A stretch of DNA of 64,000 bases from Ectobacillus sp042610425 (lineage in GTDB: Bacteria > Bacillota > Bacilli > Bacillales > Bacillaceae_G): the NCBI RefSeq assembly GCF_042610425.1, contig NZ_JBGJZM010000003.1, forward strand, positions 1 through 64,000, given 5' to 3'. Made by a program: the position numbers and the translations under genes. Position 1 is the first letter of the stretch. Each line of letters starts with the position of its first letter. This document shows positions 26,763-35,746 of this stretch, piece by piece. The notes beneath the pieces were generated by a model. It worked only from the letters and a program-made list of their open reading frames with translations, had not been told where the DNA came from and ran no database searches.

Positions 26763-29700
26763 TCAATAGGATTTAATGAGTGTAAGATCACTAGCATTTA
26801 CGTATACGCTACTATATTGCGGATCATCGGATACTAACTCATACATGGTGCCTGCTGGTGTTTGTATCGTATTTTTAATGGCTGCGATGATTTCATGGTT
26901 TGTTAAGTAGGCCTTTTGCCCTGCTAGATTTTGCACGAGCTGTACGCCTGCTGAAATCTTACCTAGCTGATAAGAATGAAGGTTGCGATCTCCATACATG
27001 CCATCGATTTTATGCATGACAGATGAGATTTCATTTGACCAGTTGCTATCGCTTGCATAATACACATTCATACCCCGTGCTTTATCGCCTAAAAAGTCCC
27101 CATTATAGAAGAGAGAATTAGGAGTTAAATAGTTTTTATCAATATACTGTGCACAATAGTCAATGCCTTGTTGCAACGTAGAGAAGGATGCGGCTCCTCC
27201 GTATGGATTGTAATCAACTGCTTGGAATCCGAATAGATTGTTTTTATCTTTTGCAATGCTGCTTGTTCCCCATCCTGATTCTATAATCGCATGAGCTAAT
27301 AGATAGCTTACATTGATATGATATTTATTTGCTGCATCAATAAAGTATTGCCCTGTTCCGACTAGAGGACTGTCTGGACGGTTTGCTTTTATAAATTGAT
27401 TGAGCTCATCAGCGCTATAGTTAGCTGAAATACGAAGCGGTACGTATTGGAAGTATTGATAGCTATCTTGCCCTCCGATAGAGGTACGATCAAAGGCTTC
27501 ATATTGTACGCCTTGTATTAATTGAGTCGGTGCATAGCCAACGCCATAGGAATAGTAATTGCTGCTGCTAGCATCGTATAAATTGTAAATGAGATTACTA
27601 TTGTTTACAGTGTAATACGATGTAGGAGAATGAAGCATGCCAGGGAAGAGCGTTACATCTTGCAAAGTCACATAGCCTTTCATACCATCTAGCGTGACAT
27701 AGATGAGTGATCCTACTGCTTTTTCAAATTTTAAATCCGTGTTTGCTGCTACGTAGGTAAGTTTTTGGTTAGTTACGCGGTCGTAAATGTTTACAACGCC
27801 GTTTGTTCGTACAAAGCCATTTTTCATATCAATAACTTGTCCGTTCCGTGTTACGTAGCTATCTGCTTGAGTAGTAGATAACAAGGTTTCCGCATTCGTT
27901 TGGTTGTCTTGTAGGATGGTACTAGTAGATGTGACAACGGCGTAGGAAACGTCTGATGTACTTTGATTTAAATAGCCGGTTGATACGTATGCATACGAGC
28001 CATTGTATTGAATTTTGGCCCATCCATTTTCTGAGCTTATTGTTTGGACAGTTTGGCCTTTGTTCAGCTTACCAATGATATTGCCATTAATCGATGGTGT
28101 ATCCCGCACGTTTAATATGGAAGCCGTTACAGTTGTCGTTTGTTCCTGCGCTAAAGGCTTAATGGATAGCGCGGGAATGTATCCTTCTTTGTTATTAAAC
28201 GAGATTTTTATCCAATCCCCGCTTTGTTCTATTATTCCGATGCTACTACCTTTGCTTACTGTACCTAGTGAGGTTGAGGAATATGAGGCATTTTCCCGAA
28301 CGTCTATCTGCGGTACGGTTATCGTTGCTGTAGAAATGACAGCAGGATTTGAACCACCAACTAAGATTGGTGTGCTAGGCGTAGCAGGAGTATCCGCAAG
28401 TTTTAAGAAAGCCAAGGAAACAAAAGCATCTTTGCCGTTAAAGGAAATTTTAGCCCATCCGTTACTAGAGCTAAGAACAGAAACGGATTGACCTTGAATC
28501 AAAGATCCTACAATACTACTAGAAGTAGAAGCATCCGAGCGAACATTCAAGTGATCGGCATTAACAGTAGCGATCTGTGTTTGAACCGGAGCTGGAACCG
28601 GAGTACTCGGAGCCGGCGAATTAGCGGCAGAGTCCGCAAGTTTTAAGAAAGCCAAGGAAACGAAAGCGTCTTTGCCGTTAAAGGAAATTTTAGCCCATCC
28701 GTTACTAGAGCTAAGAACAGAAACGGATTGACCTTGAATCAAAGATCCTACAATACTACTAGAAGTAGAAGCATCCGAGCGAACATTCAAGTGATCGGCA
28801 TTAACAGTAGCGATCTGTGTTTGAACCGGAGCTGGAACCGGAGTACTCGGAGCCGGCGAATTAGCGGCAGAGTCCGCAAGTTTTAAGAAAGCCAAGGAAA
28901 CGAAAGCGTCTTTGCCGTTAAAGGAAATTTTAGCCCATCCGTTACTAGAGCTAAGAACAGAAACGGATTGACCTTGAATCAAAGATCCTACAATACTACT
29001 AGAAGTAGAAGCATCCGAGCGAACATTCAAGTGATCGGCATTAACAGTAGCGATCTGTGTTTGAACCGGAGCTGGAACCGGAGTACTCGGAGCCGGCGAA
29101 TTAGCGGCAGAGTCCGCAAGTTTTAAGAAAGCCAAGGAAACGAAAGCGTCTTTGCCGTTAAAGGAAATTTTAGCCCATCCGTTACTAGAGCTAAGAACAG
29201 AAACGGATTGACCTTGAATCAAAGATCCTACAATACTACTAGAAGTAGAAGCATCCGAGCGAACATTCAAGTGATCGGCATTAACAGTAGCGATCTGTGT
29301 TTGAACCGGAGCTGGAGCTGGAACCGGAGTACTCGGGGCCGGCGAATTAGCGGCAGAATCCGCCAGTTTTAAGAAAGCCAAGGAAACAAAAGCATCTTTG
29401 CCGTTAAAGGAAATTTTAGCCCATCCGTTACTAGAGCTAAGAACGGAAACAGATTGTCCTTGAACTAAAGATCCTAGAATACTACTAGAAGTAGAAGCGT
29501 CCGAGCGAACATTTAATTTATCGGCATTGACGGTAGCTGCCTGCGTTTGAACCGGAGCTGGGGCAGGAGCACTCGGAGCCGGTGAACTAGTAGAAGAATC
29601 CGCAAGTTTTAAGAAAGCCAAGGAAACGAAAGCGTCTTTGTCGTTAAAAGAAATTTTAGCCCATCCGTTACTAGAACTAAGAACGGAAACAGATTGTCCT

Positions 29701-30824
29701 TGAACTAAAGATCCTAGAATACTACTAGAAGTAGAAGCGCTAGAGCGAACATTTAATTTATCAGCATTGACGGTAGCTGCTTGTGTTTGAGCCGGAGCAG
29801 GAGCAGGAGTACTCGGAGTCGGTGAACTAGCGGAAGAATCCGCAAGTTTTAAGAAAGCCAAGGAAACGAAAGCGTCTTTGCCGTTAAAAGAAATTTTGGC
29901 CCATCCGTTACTAGAGCTAAGAACAGAAACAGATTGACCTTGAATAAGAGATCCTACGATACTACTAGAAGTAGAAGCATCCGAGCGAACATTAAGTTTA
30001 TCAGCATTGACGGTAGCTGCTTGTGTTTGAGCCGGAGCTGGAGCAGGAGCAGGAGTACTCGGAGCCGGTGAACTAGCGGAAGAATCCGCAAGCTTTAAGA
30101 AAGCCAAGGAAACGAAAGCGTCTTTGCCGTTAAAAGAAATTTTAGCCCATCCGTTACTAGAGCTAAGAACGGAAACAGATTGTCCTTGAACTAAAGATCC
30201 TAGAATACTACTAGAAGTAGAAGCGCTAGAGCGAACATTTAATTTATCAGCATTGACGGTAGCTGCTTGTGTTTGAGCCGGAGCAGGAGCAGGAGTACTC
30301 GGAGTCGGTGAACTAGCGGAAGAATCCGCAAGTTTTAAGAAAGCCAAGGAAACGAAAGCATCTTTGCCGTTAAAGGAAATTTTAGCCCATCCGTTACTAG
30401 AGCTAAGAACGGAAACAGATTGTCCTTGAACTAAAGATCCTAGAATACTACTAGAAGTAGAAGCGCTAGAGCGAACATTTAATTTATCAGCATTGACGGT
30501 AGCTGCTTGTGTTTGAGCCGGTGCACTCGGAGCCGCTGGGCTAGCAAGTCTAACATAATCGAGCGAAATATAAGCATCCTTGCCGTTAAAGGAAATCTTG
30601 GCCCATCCATTGTTTTGATTTACGATAGAAACAGATTGCCCTTGAACGAGCGTGCCGAGAATCGTACTTGTTGTGGATGGTGCTGAGCGAACATTTAAAT
30701 GTAAGGTGGTAACAATGCCTTGCTGCATGGCTGAATCAGTTGCTGCATATGTGTTTGTGGCTACAACAGCTAAGCCACTTGCGACTAGTGAGCTAACGAG
30801 TAGAGTATTTGTTGATGCATTCAT
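26763..30824 (-). CDS. Exported glucosaminidase with twelve SH3b domains
   Basis: About 1353 residues from the ATG at 30824. A hydrophobic N-terminus (LLVSSLVASGLAVVA) ending TYA looks like a signal peptide. Twelve bacterial SH3 domains follow: one divergent, nine near-identical (five of ATVNADKLNVRS type, four of ATVNADHLNVRS type) joined by Pro/Ala/Ser linkers, then two more divergent. An uncharacterised spacer precedes a C-terminal mannosyl-glycoprotein endo-N-acetylglucosaminidase domain with the catalytic Glu in HAIIESGWGTS and NNLFGFQA. It probably cleaves peptidoglycan glycan strands while the SH3b array holds it on the wall. The start is uncertain: the best Shine-Dalgarno sequence (AAAGGGGGG) is about 34 nt upstream of this ATG and does not precede an in-frame ATG. 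Confidence 0.88.
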   Translation of the reverse strand: MNASTNTLLVSSLVASGLAVVATNTYAATDSAMQQGIVTTLHLNVRSAPSTTSTILGTLVQGQSVSIVNQNNGWAKISFNGKDAYISLDYVRLASPAAPSAPAQTQAATVNADKLNVRSSASTSSSILGSLVQGQSVSVLSSSNGWAKISFNGKDAFVSLAFLKLADSSASSPTPSTPAPAPAQTQAATVNADKLNVRSSASTSSSILGSLVQGQSVSVLSSSNGWAKISFNGKDAFVSLAFLKLADSSASSPAPSTPAPAPAPAQTQAATVNADKLNVRSDASTSSSIVGSLIQGQSVSVLSSSNGWAKISFNGKDAFVSLAFLKLADSSASSPTPSTPAPAPAQTQAATVNADKLNVRSSASTSSSILGSLVQGQSVSVLSSSNGWAKISFNDKDAFVSLAFLKLADSSTSSPAPSAPAPAPVQTQAATVNADKLNVRSDASTSSSILGSLVQGQSVSVLSSSNGWAKISFNGKDAFVSLAFLKLADSAANSPAPSTPVPAPAPVQTQIATVNADHLNVRSDASTSSSIVGSLIQGQSVSVLSSSNGWAKISFNGKDAFVSLAFLKLADSAANSPAPSTPVPAPVQTQIATVNADHLNVRSDASTSSSIVGSLIQGQSVSVLSSSNGWAKISFNGKDAFVSLAFLKLADSAANSPAPSTPVPAPVQTQIATVNADHLNVRSDASTSSSIVGSLIQGQSVSVLSSSNGWAKISFNGKDAFVSLAFLKLADSAANSPAPSTPVPAPVQTQIATVNADHLNVRSDASTSSSIVGSLIQGQSVSVLSSSNGWAKISFNGKDAFVSLAFLKLADTPATPSTPILVGGSNPAVISTATITVPQIDVRENASYSSTSLGTVSKGSSIGIIEQSGDWIKISFNNKEGYIPALSIKPLAQEQTTTVTASILNVRDTPSINGNIIGKLNKGQTVQTISSENGWAKIQYNGSYAYVSTGYLNQSTSDVSYAVVTSTSTILQDNQTNAETLLSTTQADSYVTRNGQVIDMKNGFVRTNGVVNIYDRVTNQKLTYVAANTDLKFEKAVGSLIYVTLDGMKGYVTLQDVTLFPGMLHSPTSYYTVNNSNLIYNLYDASSSNYYSYGVGYAPTQLIQGVQYEAFDRTSIGGQDSYQYFQYVPLRISANYSADELNQFIKANRPDSPLVGTGQYFIDAANKYHINVSYLLAHAIIESGWGTSSIAKDKNNLFGFQAVDYNPYGGAASFSTLQQGIDYCAQYIDKNYLTPNSLFYNGDFLGDKARGMNVYYASDSNWSNEISSVMHKIDGMYGDRNLHSYQLGKISAGVQLVQNLAGQKAYLTNHEIIAAIKNTIQTPAGTMYELVSDDPQYSSVYVNASDLTLIKSY
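28429..29315. repeat. Perfect 240-bp tandem repeat in the SH3b gene
   Basis: The sequence repeats with an exact period of 240 bp for about 3.7 copies, with no mismatch that I can see between 28429 and 29315. One unit encodes one SH3b domain plus its Pro-rich linker. Five further, more diverged units follow from about 29340 to 30540, with lengths varying in steps of three. Recent unequal recombination or gene conversion is the natural explanation, and copy number may vary between strains or be miscounted in assemblies. Confidence 0.93.
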
Positions 30825-31397
30825 TGCAAAAGGATACAAGCCTAGCTTATATCCATTCCCCCCTTTATAAACACAAATTTGAAATGGGTATGAAATAGAA
30901 TCTGTATGTAGATACATGTATGATTGTAGAACGTAGTAGAAGAAAGAACTATTTTCGTATTTGTTCAATTAAAAAAATAAAAATCACAGAACCCTAATAT
31001 AATAGGAAAAGAATGTTATCTAAACATGTAAAAGGCAAGGTATATATAATTTTATCTATACCTATCGTAGCATATTATGGAAAATAATTAAATTTATATA
31101 TTGTGAAAAATATATAAAAAATATATAAAAATAAAAGGAAAAGTATCCTGGCTATTTCTACTAAAGCGCTTTCCGTTTCTGCTAACTTTCCGTTTATATC
31201 CTATCTGTGAGTGGTATAATGAATGATGGTGCAACCGTTCTATTTTTTGACTATTCGAACAAAATAACAATAGCAACTTTGTTGTCCCTATGAAAAAACC
31301 GACCATTCTTGCTACATGTCTTGCTTGTATACAAGAAAGTCTGGTATCATCAATATTATTGTATAATAGAACGAAATATGTATGGAGGTGTCTGAAC
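30825..31397. other. Intergenic region with candidate gatC promoter
   Basis: About 570 bp between divergent genes, AT-rich around 31080-31130. A TATAAT at 31362-31367 lies 30 nt before gatC and may be its -10 box; the -35 is weak. A perfect 12-bp palindrome CTTGTATACAAG sits at 31324-31335. An AAAGCGCTTT palindrome at 31163-31172 resembles a catabolite-response element only loosely. No gene is visible; the gatC frame stays open leftward to 31290 but the family start is at 31398. Confidence 0.5.
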
Positions 31398-31688
31398 GTG
31401 TCGAGAATTTCTGTTGATACTGTAAAGCACGTTGCTCATTTAGCACGTCTTACGTTTACTGAAGAAGAGGCTGAAAAGCTATCTAAAGAACTTGATGCTA
31501 TTATTGGATTTGCTGAGCAATTAAATGAATTAAATACTGACGATGTAAAGCCAACATTCCACGTGTTAGATATGAAAAATGTTATGCGTGAAGATGTACC
31601 ACAACCAGGATTACCAATTGAAGATGTATTAAAGAATGCACCGGATCATAAAAACAATCAAGTCCGTGTGCCAGCGATTATAGAATAG
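31398..31688 (+). CDS. gatC: Asp/Glu-tRNA(Asn/Gln) amidotransferase subunit C
   Basis: GatC stabilises the GatCAB complex, which amidates Glu-tRNA(Gln) and Asp-tRNA(Asn). The 96-residue protein shows VKHVAHLARLTFTEEE and the C-terminal MREDVPQPG typical of the family. The GTG at 31398 follows GGAGG by 8 nt and gives the family length. gatA follows by 16 nt. Confidence 0.95.
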   Translation: MSRISVDTVKHVAHLARLTFTEEEAEKLSKELDAIIGFAEQLNELNTDDVKPTFHVLDMKNVMREDVPQPGLPIEDVLKNAPDHKNNQVRVPAIIE

Positions 31689-31704
31689 AGGAGGGGAATG
31701 TACT

Positions 31705-33165
31705 GTGTCATTATTTGACTATTCTGTATCAGAATTACATAAAAAATTACATAGTAAAGAAATTTCTGTTACTGATTTGGTAGATGAGTCGTACAATCGC
31801 ATTGCCAAGGTAGAGGATAAAGTTAGTTCATTTATCACATTAGATGAAGAAAACGCACGTGCAAAAGCAAAAGAACTTGATGAAAAACTTGGCAAGACTG
31901 ATGAAAAAGGTCTGCTTTTTGGTATGCCAATAGGTGTGAAGGATAATATCGTGACGAAGAATCTTCGTACGACGTGTGCTAGTAAAATACTAGCAAATTT
32001 TGATCCTATTTATGATGCAACTGTTGTACAAAAGCTAACACAAGCTGAAACCATTACAATCGGTAAGCTAAATATGGACGAATTTGCAATGGGTTCTTCC
32101 AATGAAAACTCTAGCTTCTTCCCTACGAAGAATCCTTGGAATACTGCCTATGTACCAGGTGGATCTAGCGGTGGTTCTGCTGCTTCTGTTGCAGCTGGAG
32201 AAGTATTATTTTCACTTGGATCTGATACAGGTGGTTCAATTCGTCAACCAGCATCTTTCTGCGGAGTAGTTGGATTAAAACCTACATACGGCCGTGTATC
32301 ACGTTTTGGTCTTGTAGCATTTGCATCTTCACTTGATCAAATTGGTCCGATTACACGTAATGTGGAAGATAATGCATACTTGCTTCAAGCAATTTCTGGC
32401 TTAGATCAAAATGATTCTACCTCTGCAAATGTGCCGGTAGGAGATTATGTATCTGCTTTAACAGGAGATGTAAAAGGGCTTCGCATTGCAGTTCCGAAAG
32501 AATATCTCGGAGAAGGTGTTGGCGAAGAAGCACGTCAATCTGTTCGAAATGCACTAAAAGTATTAGAAGGACTTGGCGCAACATGGGAAGAAGTATCGCT
32601 TCCACATTCTAAATACGCACTTGCAACGTATTACCTACTATCATCATCAGAAGCTTCTGCAAATCTTGCTCGCTTCGACGGAGTGAGATACGGATATCGT
32701 ACAGACAATGCGACAAACCTATTGGAACTTTACAAAAATACGCGTAGCGAAGGTTTTGGCGATGAAGTAAAACGTCGTATTATGCTTGGTACCTTTGCTC
32801 TTAGCTCTGGTTATTATGATGCTTATTATAAACAAGCACAAAAGGCTCGTACATTAATTAAACAAGACTTTGATAATGTATTTGCTAACTATGATGTGAT
32901 TATCGGACCAACAACACCAACACCTGCATTTAAAGTAGGCGAAATTATTGATGATCCATTAACGATGTATGCAAATGATATTTTAACCATTCCAGTAAAC
33001 CTTGCAGGTGTTCCAGGAATCTCTGTTCCATGTGGTTTCGCAGAAAATGGTCTGCCACTTGGCTTGCAAATTATCGGTAAATATTTTGACGAGGCAACGA
33101 TTTATCGCACTGCACATGCATTTGAACAAGCAACTGACTATCATAAGCAAAAACCACAATTATAA
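31705..33165 (+). CDS. gatA: Asp/Glu-tRNA(Asn/Gln) amidotransferase subunit A
   Basis: GatA is the glutaminase subunit of GatCAB and supplies ammonia to GatB. The 485-486-residue amidase-signature protein has the catalytic Lys in GVKDNI, the Gly/Ser-rich loop GGSSGGSAASVAAG and the Ser in SDTGGSIRQPASFCG. It starts at a GTG with AGGAGGGG upstream. It is the second gene of gatCAB. Confidence 0.97.
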   Translation: MSLFDYSVSELHKKLHSKEISVTDLVDESYNRIAKVEDKVSSFITLDEENARAKAKELDEKLGKTDEKGLLFGMPIGVKDNIVTKNLRTTCASKILANFDPIYDATVVQKLTQAETITIGKLNMDEFAMGSSNENSSFFPTKNPWNTAYVPGGSSGGSAASVAAGEVLFSLGSDTGGSIRQPASFCGVVGLKPTYGRVSRFGLVAFASSLDQIGPITRNVEDNAYLLQAISGLDQNDSTSANVPVGDYVSALTGDVKGLRIAVPKEYLGEGVGEEARQSVRNALKVLEGLGATWEEVSLPHSKYALATYYLLSSSEASANLARFDGVRYGYRTDNATNLLELYKNTRSEGFGDEVKRRIMLGTFALSSGYYDAYYKQAQKARTLIKQDFDNVFANYDVIIGPTTPTPAFKVGEIIDDPLTMYANDILTIPVNLAGVPGISVPCGFAENGLPLGLQIIGKYFDEATIYRTAHAFEQATDYHKQKPQL

Positions 33166-33180
33166 GGGAGGCGAAACGAG

Positions 33181-34611
33181 ATGAATTTTGAAACAGTTAT
33201 TGGTTTAGAAGTCCATGTAGAATTAAAAACAAAAACAAAGATGTTCTCAGCAAGTCCTAATCTCTTCGGTGCGCCCCCAAATACACAAACGAGCGTTATT
33301 GATTTAGGCTATCCAGGGGTACTTCCTGTCATTAATAAGGAAGCAGTAGATTTTGGTATGAAGGCTGCCATGGCGTTAAACTGTGAAATTGCAACGGATA
33401 CGAAATTTGATCGTAAAAACTATTTCTATCCTGATAATCCGAAAGCTTATCAAATCTCACAATTTGATCAGCCAATCGGCGAACACGGCTGGATTGAAAT
33501 CGAAGTCGGTGGCAACAAAAAACGTATTGGGATTACTCGTATTCACTTAGAAGAAGACGCTGGTAAATTGACTCATGCAGCGGGTAATCATTCCCTTGTC
33601 GATTTCAACCGTCAAGGAACACCACTAATTGAAATCGTATCTGAACCAGATATCCGTACACCAGAAGAAGCTTATGCTTATTTGGAAAAATTAAAGTCCA
33701 TTATTCAATATACAGGTGTATCTGATTGTAAAATGGAAGAAGGATCTCTTCGCTGTGATGCGAATATTTCGATTCGTCCTGTAGGCCAAGAAGAATTCGG
33801 TACGAAAACAGAATTGAAAAATTTAAATTCCTTTGCCTTCGTTCAAAAGGGATTAGAGTTTGAAGAAGAACGTCAAGAGCAAGTCTTGCTTTCTGGCGGT
33901 ATTATTGAACAAGAAACACGTCGCTATGATGAAACAACCAAGTCAACGATTCTTATGCGTGTAAAGGAAGGCTCTGACGACTATCGTTACTTCCCAGAAC
34001 CAGATTTAGTTGAACTTTCGATTGATGAAGCATGGAAAGAACGTGTTCGTGCAACGATTCCAGAACTTCCAGATGTTCGTAAGAAACGGTATGTCGAAGA
34101 ACTTGGACTTCCTGAATATGATGCGAAGGTTCTTACGCTTACGAAAGAAATGTCTGATTTCTTTGAAGCAACCGTTACGGAAGGTGCAGATGCGAAGCTT
34201 GCTTCTAACTGGTTAATGGGCGAAGTATCTGGTTATATGAATAAGAATCAAAAAGAGCTTCATGATCTTGCATTAACACCAGAAAGCTTAGCAAAAATGA
34301 TAAAGCTTATTGAAAATGGCACAATTTCTTCGAAGATTGCGAAGAAAGTATTTGCTGAATTGGTGGAAAAAGGCGGAAATCCAGAAGCAATCATTAAGGA
34401 AAAAGGTCTTGTTCAAATTTCCGATGAAGCAACGCTTCGAAAATTTGTCACAGATGTTCTAGATAAAAACGAACAATCCATTGAAGACTACAAGAACGGG
34501 AAAGACCGTGCAGTTGGCTTCTTAGTTGGACAAATTATGAAAGCAACAAAAGGACAAGCGAATCCGCAGCTTGTAAATAAGATTTTATTAGAAGAAATAA
34601 ACAAGCGGTAA
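33181..34611 (+). CDS. gatB: Asp/Glu-tRNA(Asn/Gln) amidotransferase subunit B
   Basis: GatB activates the tRNA-bound carboxylate with ATP and transfers ammonia. The 476-residue protein has the family start ETVIGLEVHVEL, the region FDRKNYFYPDNPKAYQISQ, HLEEDAGKL, and the C-terminal YqeY-like tail (GFLVGQIMKATKGQANP). It ends the operon; a terminator follows about 30 nt later. Confidence 0.97.
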   Translation: MNFETVIGLEVHVELKTKTKMFSASPNLFGAPPNTQTSVIDLGYPGVLPVINKEAVDFGMKAAMALNCEIATDTKFDRKNYFYPDNPKAYQISQFDQPIGEHGWIEIEVGGNKKRIGITRIHLEEDAGKLTHAAGNHSLVDFNRQGTPLIEIVSEPDIRTPEEAYAYLEKLKSIIQYTGVSDCKMEEGSLRCDANISIRPVGQEEFGTKTELKNLNSFAFVQKGLEFEEERQEQVLLSGGIIEQETRRYDETTKSTILMRVKEGSDDYRYFPEPDLVELSIDEAWKERVRATIPELPDVRKKRYVEELGLPEYDAKVLTLTKEMSDFFEATVTEGADAKLASNWLMGEVSGYMNKNQKELHDLALTPESLAKMIKLIENGTISSKIAKKVFAELVEKGGNPEAIIKEKGLVQISDEATLRKFVTDVLDKNEQSIEDYKNGKDRAVGFLVGQIMKATKGQANPQLVNKILLEEINKR

Positions 34612-34643
34612 AAAAAGTCACAAACCATAATATGCATCTTACA

Positions 34644-34689
34644 AGGGTGAACAGAGGGAGAAATATCTCTTTTCTGTTCACCCTTTTTG
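34644..34689 (+). terminator. gatCAB terminator
   Basis: AGGGTGAACAGA (34644-34655) pairs with TCTGTTCACCCT (34673-34684), followed by a T run. Confidence 0.9.
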
Positions 34690-34794
34690 ACTAATCAAAC
34701 GTTTAATTAACTTCCTTGTAGTTGCAAAATTGCTTTGATAATGATAAATGTATGTATAAAGGATCTTTTTTCTAAATTAAGGGTGATGAAGAAA

Positions 34795-35691
34795 ATGAAA
34801 CGTGCACGAGTAATTTATAACCCAACTTCAGGACGAGAATTATTTAAACGGTATTTGCCAGATGTCCTTCACAAATTAGAACAAGCAGGTTATGAAACAT
34901 CTTGTCATGCTACAACGGGTGAAGGAGATGCAACCAAAGCTGCTAGGGAAGCTGCAAAGCGTGGCTTTGATGTTGTCATTGCAGCAGGCGGAGATGGTAC
35001 ATTAAATGAAGTTGTAAATGGACTAGTGGGACCAGGAAAACGTCCGAAATTTGGAATTCTTCCAGTAGGAACAACAAATGATTTTGCTAGAGCCATTGGC
35101 GTATCCCGTTCCATTGAAGAAGCAACCGATATCATATGTCAAGGACATTCCATCCCCCTTGATATTGGACGTGCAAATGATAAATACTTTATCAATATTG
35201 CGGGTGGAGGACGAATTACGGAAGTAACATATGAAGTGCCAAGTAAGCTTAAAACAATGCTTGGGCAGCTTGCTTATTATTTAAAGGGAATTGAGATGCT
35301 TCCGTCTCTACATCCTACATACGTTGAAATTGAATATGATGGCAAGGTGCTCTGCGAAGAAATTACACTCTTCTTAATTACGAATACAAACTCAGTCGGA
35401 GGATTCGAAAAACTCGCCCCAGAAGCTTCCATTAATGACGGGATGTTTGATTTACTTATATTAAAAAAAGGAACACTTGCAGATCTCATTAAAGCGGCTT
35501 CACAAGCAGTTCGCGGTGAGCATCTGAACAATCCACAAATTCTTTATACACAGGCGAACCGTATAAAAGTAAATACACCAGATAAATTAATGATTAATTT
35601 AGACGGTGAATACGGAGGCGATACGCCAATGGAATTTGAGAATTTGTATCATTATTTGGATGTATTTATCCCGCGTGAAGTAAAGACGTAA
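34795..35691 (+). CDS. dagK: Diacylglycerol kinase
   Basis: DagK (DgkB in B. subtilis) phosphorylates diacylglycerol released by lipoteichoic acid synthesis, returning it to phospholipid synthesis. The 298-residue protein has RVIYNPTSGRE at the start, the catalytic AAGGDGTLNEVVNG loop, GTTNDFARA and the C-terminal LDGEYGGD. I use the ATG at 34795, which follows GGGTGA by 8 nt and matches homologues; the frame stays open further upstream. It is monocistronic between two strong terminators. Confidence 0.94.
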   Translation: MKRARVIYNPTSGRELFKRYLPDVLHKLEQAGYETSCHATTGEGDATKAAREAAKRGFDVVIAAGGDGTLNEVVNGLVGPGKRPKFGILPVGTTNDFARAIGVSRSIEEATDIICQGHSIPLDIGRANDKYFINIAGGGRITEVTYEVPSKLKTMLGQLAYYLKGIEMLPSLHPTYVEIEYDGKVLCEEITLFLITNTNSVGGFEKLAPEASINDGMFDLLILKKGTLADLIKAASQAVRGEHLNNPQILYTQANRIKVNTPDKLMINLDGEYGGDTPMEFENLYHYLDVFIPREVKT

Positions 35692-35746
35692 AGTGAAAAG
35701 GGATTGTCACAAGACGTATGCGTCTTTGTGACAATCCCTTTTCACT
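35692..35746. terminator. Bidirectional terminator, dagK and deacetylase 1
   Basis: A long near-perfect hairpin: AGTGAAAAGGGATTGTCACA on the left arm has its complement ending at 35746, around a TATG loop flanked by GACG/CGTC. It begins one base after the dagK stop and ends at the stop of the convergent deacetylase gene. Confidence 0.92.

Noticed and set aside
28015..28491. 158-codon plus-strand frame inside the SH3b gene
   Set aside because: Antisense shadow of the repeat array; no start signal and composition dictated by the repeats.
28429..29315. CRISPR array
   Set aside because: The 240-bp repeats are contiguous coding units with no spacers. The 52-bp arrays also have no constant repeat/unique spacer structure.
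31163..31172. Catabolite-response element AAAGCGCTTT
   Set aside because: Flanking bases fit the CcpA consensus poorly and it is far from both adjacent starts.
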